Below, one piece after another: positions 61,101-64,000 of a stretch of 64,000 nt of DNA (position 1 is its first letter; each line of letters begins with the position of its first letter). Under the pieces are notes generated by a model, which worked only from the letters and a program-made list of their open reading frames with translations, made no database searches and was not told where the DNA came from. The translations under genes and the position numbers were made by a program. The DNA is from Chloroflexota bacterium. GTDB taxonomy: Bacteria > Chloroflexota > Anaerolineae > Caldilineales > Caldilineaceae. The stretch covers positions 1 to 64,000 of the forward strand of contig JAGWYN010000012.1 of NCBI GenBank assembly GCA_018969295.1, read 5' to 3'.

Positions 61101-63155
61101 CATTGCGCCGTCGGCGGTCAGGGCGCCCATCAAGCGTCCGCGTGCGGCGACGAGCTTGAGTCCATCGGCAAGGCTGAAGACACCGGCGACGCAGGCGGCC
61201 ACGAGTTCTCCGATGCTGTGTCCGAGCAGGTAAGTGGGGTTTACGCCCCAACGCAGCCAGAGCTGGGCCAGCGCGTACTCGAGCACGAACAGGGCGGGCT
61301 GTGTGTATTGGGTTTCGTCGATCCGGGTGGGCTGGCGGGTTGAGTAGAGCACCTCCAGCAAGGATTCACCCAGGTGGTTTTGCAGCAGGGCATCGCATTC
61401 GTCCAGCAGGCGGTGGAATTCTGGCTCGGTGTCATACAGCTCGCGTCCCATCTGGGCATATTGTGCGCCCTGGCCGGTGAAGAGGAAGGCGATGCGGGGG
61501 CTTGCGTTGTGGGAAGAGGCCTCTCCGTGCACGGTATCTGGCGTGTTTTTCTGCTGTGTGTAGGCGGTCAGGCTGGCCTGGAGCTGGTGGAGGGTGGGGG
61601 TGACGATGCTGAGGCGATGGGCAAAGTGGCTGCGGCCGGTCTGTGCGGTGTAGCAGATCTCGTCCAGGGTGGACGAAGTTTTCTGTAAAAAGTAGCTGTA
61701 CTTGTGGGCCAGATCGTGCAGGGCCTGTTCGGTTTTGGCGGAGAGTGTCAGCAGATGCCAGGGCTGGTGGTTGGGTAGGGGAGAGGAGGAGGGGGGGGGA
61801 GCTTGTTCGAGGAGGAGGTGGGCATTGGTGCCGCTGATGCCAAAGCTGCTGACACCGGCCATTCGGCTGCGTGTCTGGTTTTTGGGCCATGGGGTCAGGG
61901 AGAGTGGGATGTGGAGGGGGGAGCTTTCCCAGTCGAAGTAGGGATTGGGGTGCTGAAAATGGAGGTGTGGGGGGATCTGTTCGTATTGCAAGGCCAGGAT
62001 CACCTTGATCACCCCGGCGATGCCGGCGGCTCCTTCGAGATGGGCCAGATTGGTCTTGACGGAGCCTACCCAGAGTGGGCGGTCGCGTTGGCCGAAGACG
62101 GCGTGGAGGGCGCCGAGTTCGATCGGATCGCCCAGGGTGGTGCCGGTGCCGTGTGCTTCAACAAAATCGATCTGTCCGGGTTCGAGGCCGGCTTGCTGCA
62201 GCGCCTGGCGAATCACGGCCTGCTGTGCTGGGCCGCTGGGGGCGGTCAGGCCGCTGCTGCGTCCGTCCTGGTTGATCATCGAGCCACGGAGGAGGGCCAG
62301 GATGGGGTCGCCGTCGCGCTGTGCATCGGAGAGGCGTTTGAGCACGACCATTCCGCAGCCTTCTCCTCGGCCAAAGCCATTGGCTGCGGCGTCGAAGGTT
62401 TTGCAGCGTCCATCTGGTGCAAACAGTCGATCTTCTGGGGTGAGGCTGTCGGCGGCCCAGTCGTCGGTCAGGATCAAATTGACACCGCCGGCCACGGCCA
62501 AGCTGCATTCGCGGTTGCGCAGGCTTTGGCAGGCGTGGTGTAAGGCGACCAGCGAGGAGGAGCAGGCGGTATCCACCACGACTGCCGGGCCGGTCAAGCC
62601 CAGGACATAGGCCAGGCGGCCGGCTGCGACGCTGGGGCTGGTTCCGGTGAGTTTCAGCAGGGGGTCGTGCGGGTCGTTGCGGGTCTGTTCGCGGACGAGC
62701 AGGGCATAATCGCTTGCCCACATGCCGACGAAGACCCCTGTTGGGCTGTTGAACAACGTGTCGGGGGGGATGTAGGCGCTTTCCAGCGCTTCCCAGGTCA
62801 CTTCCAGCAGGAGCCGCTGTTGGGGGTCCATGAGCATGGCTTCGCGCGGTGAAATGCCGAAAAAGGTGGGGTCGAAGCGTTCCACATCTGCCAAAAACCC
62901 TCCCCAGCAGGGGCGTGGGGGAAGTTCTGTGGGGGAGCGGCGTGCAGGGGGCATTGCGACCACCCCGTCGCGGCCTGTCTGGAGCAGCTGCCAGAACGCT
63001 TCCGGCGTATCACTTCCTCCTGGGAAACGACAGGCCATGCCGATGACGGCGATCGGCTCTTTGTAGGTTTCCAGCTGCCCTTTCAGTCTTTGAATCACTG
63101 CAGCTGACTGTTGCAACGAGGTCAGCAGCTGTTGTTCGCGTGTGGGGTGGTTCAT
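52182..63155 (-). CDS. Type I modular PKS: KS-AT-KR-ACP, KS-AT-DH-ER-KR-ACP
   Basis: A 3657-aa two-module polyketide synthase. Docking segment 1-30. Module 1: KS (about 33-460, TACSS near 196), AT (about 560-880, GHSIG near 646, QAFH motif, malonyl type), KR (GGLGALG near 1145; YASGAG...AHYGAAN intact; no LDD motif, suggesting A-type alcohol) and ACP (GMDSLMA near 1437). Module 2: KS (about 1500-1930, TACSS near 1675), AT (GHSVG near 2113, HAFH, malonyl), DH (FLDDHVVYDAVVVPG near 2422, where the usual Gly is Asp; second Asp in SLIDTFF near 2592), ER (LNFRD, AAAGGVG near 3095), KR (GGLGALG near 3285, LDD present, B-type) and ACP (GLDSLMA near 3570). It ends with a C-terminal docking helix (SSAELLAFIDQKFG). 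Malonyl extension with a beta-hydroxyl, then a fully reduced step, is predicted. Confidence 0.92.
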   Translation of the reverse strand: MNHPTREQQLLTSLQQSAAVIQRLKGQLETYKEPIAVIGMACRFPGGSDTPEAFWQLLQTGRDGVVAMPPARRSPTELPPRPCWGGFLADVERFDPTFFGISPREAMLMDPQQRLLLEVTWEALESAYIPPDTLFNSPTGVFVGMWASDYALLVREQTRNDPHDPLLKLTGTSPSVAAGRLAYVLGLTGPAVVVDTACSSSLVALHHACQSLRNRECSLAVAGGVNLILTDDWAADSLTPEDRLFAPDGRCKTFDAAANGFGRGEGCGMVVLKRLSDAQRDGDPILALLRGSMINQDGRSSGLTAPSGPAQQAVIRQALQQAGLEPGQIDFVEAHGTGTTLGDPIELGALHAVFGQRDRPLWVGSVKTNLAHLEGAAGIAGVIKVILALQYEQIPPHLHFQHPNPYFDWESSPLHIPLSLTPWPKNQTRSRMAGVSSFGISGTNAHLLLEQAPPPSSSPLPNHQPWHLLTLSAKTEQALHDLAHKYSYFLQKTSSTLDEICYTAQTGRSHFAHRLSIVTPTLHQLQASLTAYTQQKNTPDTVHGEASSHNASPRIAFLFTGQGAQYAQMGRELYDTEPEFHRLLDECDALLQNHLGESLLEVLYSTRQPTRIDETQYTQPALFVLEYALAQLWLRWGVNPTYLLGHSIGELVAACVAGVFSLADGLKLVAARGRLMGALTADGAMVAAFTEVAHAQNAVAPYAATVAVAAINGSTSVVLSGQRADVQAVAAQLEAEGVKTRPLAVSQAFHSPLLDPMLAAFASVAAEITYAPPTVPLVSNLTGQFVADEVTHPQYWVRQAREAVRFAEGVATISAAGVDIWLEIGPQTTLLGLTGDAQGVRLPSLHADRRSWQQLLTSLGTLYTLGATPHWPALHPQRPCKVPLPTYPFQRQRCWLPTGEAPPSPLLYKVDWETTPGHNTLPPALPGAWLLLADTQGVGTALARQLEALGEQTQLFAAHTPPAAIAEWLQQNTPSRVPLRGVVHLWGLNPPAPLTFQMLEQRQQKSCSSILHILQTLAAPPLAAPPQDAPRLWIVTQAAQQVTPDQTTVAVDQTPLWGLGRGIGLEYPQLWGGLVDLDGEMTAEAAAQQLLTELCKNTEDGEDQIAYRKGHRYAARLVRCQKLPTSPTPWTLRSDAHYLITGGLGALGLHLAGWLADQGARHLLLTGRHGIVQAAQQAAVTALQNRGVQVEIAQVDVADEEAMQRLFDTIAESPYPLRGLFHAAGVAGFQPLTSMQWVDVAAVMRPKLGGWILHQLTQKLTLDFFVCYASGAGIWGSKQQAHYGAANHFLDGLAAYRHTQGLPALSIAWGPWTDGLASAEAQAMFLAIGVHAFAPHQALALQTHLLSTTAAQMVVADIQWDRLRPLYEFARARPFLSRLDPTAGQPAGPPAAPPPAPSTHSFSSPETLERWIHEQLRQLLQLQNFPSHQGFAELGMDSLMALELRRQLATELALPLPATVALEYPTVAALTGYLWPLLPTTPPSAAPALPAAPPHPATAQTHEAIAVLSIGCRFPGASSPEAFWELLRNGVDCVREIPPERWPVDNYYDPQRPAPGKMYTRNGAFLEAIDQFDPLFFGISPREARGIDPQHRLLLEVSWEALERAALAPRSLVDSQTGVFVGISTSEYGTPHTVQNLAELDTHAVTSSGHSLAAGRLAYTLGLQGPTLAVDTACSSALVALHLACQSLRAGECDLALAGGVQLMISPAGHVLLSQMQALAPDGRCKTFDASADGYGRGEGCGMVVLKRLSNALADGDPILALIQGSAVNHDGPSSGLTVPNKRAQEKLLRQALANAHTTPASIAYVEAHGTGTALGDPLEMRALGSVFGHDRPTPLLVGSVKTNVGHLEAAAGIASFVKVVLALHHREIPPHLHFNTPNPYIDWDELAIEVPTTLRPWPAAERLAGVSAFGISGTNAHLIVAAAPPPPPPSPSPRPSYLLPLSAKTATALDQIGAQYADFLRSSPPRLDELCATATLGRNHFHHRLAIVAESLPDLQEKLTHSRQESALLHSPEQPPRVAFLFTGQGAQYVNMGRELYATEPEFRRLLDECDTLLQSSLGESLLAVLYPADPSSHTRLDETQYTQPALFMLEYALAQLWLRWGIQPVCLLGHSVGELAAACVAGVFSLAEGLKLVAARGRLMGALTQPGMMVAVQAEIAKVHQFLVATNQPAAVSIAAFNGPTHVVLSGERTTVLAIVRQLESEGIKTQPLAVSHAFHSPLMEPMQAEFKAIADTIAYHPPTLPLVSNLTGQLADSDIATPDYWVRHVRNPVRFDDGIATLHKQGVDVFLEIGPKPLLIGMASQWLASPPPEETAVSTPPPTYLPSLRPGQGDWHQLLTSLGTLYTQGATIDWPAVYPPDPPRKVVLPTYPFQRQPCWLTPTPPPAVTGLRPLVDRQMHLPLQQQIVFEKQFSTLSLPFLDDHVVYDAVVVPGACHLALALSAAELLGQGPCQLHDVVFPQVLSLPAHTTRTVQYVATLPPAAEISFQIVSFTAENGAASPLLTHATGRLLPPAPTAPPPIDRAALQLRCNTPLAASAVFAAMEAAQITLGPQFRWLQAIWRNEGKGEAIAQLAQPAEVNSHGYPLFPSLIDTFFQLVAAAMLDQERTEGQLATLLPFALETFTFYAPPPPQDPLWCHVRQETEQRWQITLFTATGTVLATVHGFELRPAPAAAVQETYLHTEWLYTPAWTHQPLALPLPPLRPPHLWLVLGTAPENTDHFNRALAAALETTGSPTVLVTFGEHYGLQQQNSSSHYQATLPPLRPDAFSQLLAEMASRLNSPSLTVGVFYRSGPEDGWQELEVPDQALTHTAALLHLTQALVTTTPAARLWIVTENSQTPSPLHTLQTTEMAALPPTARRAADNMLWGLARTIALEFPELGCTCIDLAAVDSPQAIPQLLQEAQAALAVEKPTALQIAYRQDLRYVASLTPCPTPTTPSPQRLQLSRYGSIDDLTLVPLLRQPPAAKEVEIAVHAAGLNFRDLLNTLGLLADYYAEVLQVHDPQKVGLGVEFAGVVVNVGKGVTEVTVGDRVMGIHNGTFADYLLIPAAAVTKIPDRFTFEAAATLPAAYLTAWYGLKELGNLQPGEEVLIHAAAGGVGQAAVQIAQSTGATVHGTASTGKWDFLQKQGVGSIYDSRTLHFAQEILAKTAGEGVDVVFNSLNGEFIEQSFATLRPGGRFVEIGKVGIWPVDRVQSQRPDAAYYPFDIAEAGTQDPTLHPRLWQALHAEFAAGRLNALPYTLFGREEIADAFRWMQQARHVGKIVISFQKTAPLPLRQDASYLITGGLGALGLQMAEELVAEGATSLILNSRHGLAAGQPDGVQKRLRALEAKGATLHVVPADLSKRAEVEGLLAYCQTIAPLRGILHAAGLLDDGVLLQQSAARLATVMHPKVHGSWHLHCLTRQLPLDFFVCFSSAAALLGSPGQGNYAAANAFMDALMQARHQQGLPGLSINWGPWAEAGMAAPLHERMQTQGMSLIAAEQGRALFRYLLGQTLPQIGVIPAQLARLESRRSPTSPRPDQNLLQQLRERPGEQRIPLLKAYLRAEIAAVLGLKNGDALDMRSRLFDFGLDSLMAVELRNKIQANLGCPLRSTLLFDYPTLDALIPYLLYDVLQLASDPADQEAEEQPEQAALAAVEELSSAELLAFIDQKFGDVA

Positions 63156-63251
63156 GCTGCATGTCTCTGTCTGTTGAAAGGTGTCGCCGGCCTTTTGGCT
63201 GGCAGGGGTGTGCGTGTGGATCGTTGCAGGTGCATCGATGGGCTCCTGGGC

Positions 63252-64000
63252 TCAGAGTTTTTCAAATTCTGCGGCAATTTGTGCCATCAGCGCTTCTGCC
63301 GAGAGTTCTGTGAGGGCCTGGGGGTTCCCCCCTGCTGGGTCAAGGGGGGGCGTGCTGGATTTGTCTGCTGTTGTGGGGGGGCTCTCTGCGAAGAGGGTGT
63401 TGATCAGGAACTGTTGCAACTGTTCCAGGGTTGGGTAGTCAAAGATGAGTGTAGTGGGCAGGGGGTGTTCGAGGCTGCGTCCCAGGCGGTTGCGCAGTTC
63501 GATCGCCATCAGGGAGTCGATTCCCAGCCCGAGCAGCCCTTGTCGCGGGTCGATCTGTTCGGGGGTGCGCAAGCCCAGCACACTGGCTACGGTGTTGCGC
63601 AGGTGTTGCAGCAGCTGTTGTGCGCGTTGGTCGGGGCGGGCAGTGTTCAGCTGCTGGCGCAGGCGGGCGGGCTGTTGTGGCCCGACGGCGACGGTTTTGG
63701 GTGTTGCCTGGGCCAGCTGTGTATAGAATGGCCAGGAGGGCGGGGTCAGATATTGGGTCCACTGCACAGGCACGACCCCCACCTGGCTGTCGGGCTGTTG
63801 CAGCAGGTAGGCCAGGCTCTGGATGCCTTGGGAGGGAGGGATGCTGCCGATGCCGCGTGCGGCCAGCTGGGGTTGTTGGGTGCGCACGAGGTCGGCGGCT
63901 GCGCCGATTTCGGACCAGGCGCCCCAGTTGATGCTGAGGGCTGGCAAGCCTTGGGCCTGGCGGTAGTGGGCGAAGGCATCCAGAAAGGCATTGGCGGCGG
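63252..64000 (-). CDS. Type I PKS, C-terminal part (KR end-ACP-docking), 5' truncated by window
   Basis: The last about 250 residues of a larger polyketide synthase. It enters the window within a ketoreductase at AANAFLDAFAHYRQAQG (the Y-x-x-x-N helix region) and LSINWGAWSE. A carrier domain follows (LGLGIDSLMAIELRNRL, phosphopantetheine Ser near 63515) and then a C-terminal docking helix (LSAEALMAQIAAEFEKL) of the kind that pairs with the N-terminal helix of the next PKS. A 96-nt spacer separates it from the two-module PKS gene, so the order of biosynthesis is from right to left. Domains upstream (KS, AT and any others) and the loading module lie outside. Confidence 0.92.
   Translation of the reverse strand, partial: AANAFLDAFAHYRQAQGLPALSINWGAWSEIGAAADLVRTQQPQLAARGIGSIPPSQGIQSLAYLLQQPDSQVGVVPVQWTQYLTPPSWPFYTQLAQATPKTVAVGPQQPARLRQQLNTARPDQRAQQLLQHLRNTVASVLGLRTPEQIDPRQGLLGLGIDSLMAIELRNRLGRSLEHPLPTTLIFDYPTLEQLQQFLINTLFAESPPTTADKSSTPPLDPAGGNPQALTELSAEALMAQIAAEFEKL

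Noticed and set aside
34549..63000. Many long plus-strand open frames across the PKS-NRPS region
   Set aside because: All are opposite-strand shadows of well-supported catalytic domains and show no recognisable motifs.

Overview
This 64-kb, GC-rich window looks like chromosomal DNA of a Chloroflexota bacterium (Caldilinea/Anaerolineae/Herpetosiphon-like). That is an inference, not an identification. It rests on secreted proteins ending in a YLPLV-type tail, FG-GAP and kelch surface proteins, Tat-dependent lipoproteins, a DUF951 protein, and general codon and GC usage. No rRNA or tRNA gene was seen.

Region 1 (1-15.4 kb) is a catabolic island. A LacI-family regulator lies behind a near-consensus promoter with an overlapping operator. 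Two minus-strand operons converge on it. One carries a peptide/nickel-type ABC uptake system (binding protein and two permeases, no ATPase), two SDR dehydrogenases, an amidohydrolase and an aldehyde dehydrogenase. The other carries a DauR/YheO-like regulator, a RidA protein, an M20 hydrolase, the E1 alpha and beta subunits of a 2-oxoacid/acetoin dehydrogenase, a free-standing lipoyl domain and a sugar isomerase-like TIM barrel. A 26-bp three-half-site operator occurs upstream of both operons and probably makes one regulon. A creatininase-family hydrolase and an amidase follow on the plus strand. The theme is uptake and stepwise hydrolysis and oxidation of an amide- or imine-containing compound.

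Region 2 (16.4-34.1 kb) is mixed housekeeping and surface genes: queA, a 14-unit kelch protein, a TrmH-type methyltransferase, an HD phosphohydrolase, a pyrC-pyrB pair strikingly like the DHO-ATC part of animal CAD, an FG-GAP surface protein, an HNH endonuclease, a TnpB (IS605 OrfB) remnant, a membrane protein, a Tat lipoprotein with a glycosidase-like barrel, a SelW-like selenoprotein read through an in-frame UGA, a Nif3-like protein, DUF951, a PIG-L deacetylase, and an arabinose-isomerase-like enzyme with an L-rhamnose mutarotase.

Region 3 (34.3-64.0 kb) is a minus-strand hybrid PKS-NRPS assembly line that runs out of the window. In order of transcription it is: an incomplete PKS (KR-ACP end seen); KS-AT-KR-ACP plus KS-AT-DH-ER-KR-ACP; KS-AT (no ACP)-C-A(Ser)-T-E; a DCL-type C-T (no A)-C-A-T; and TubC docking-C-A with an embedded PRMT-like methyltransferase-T-TE. 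The complete genes overlap by 1-17 nt, and each overlap is compatible with translational coupling. The missing ACP, the missing A domain and the PRMT-like insertion make this line non-canonical.
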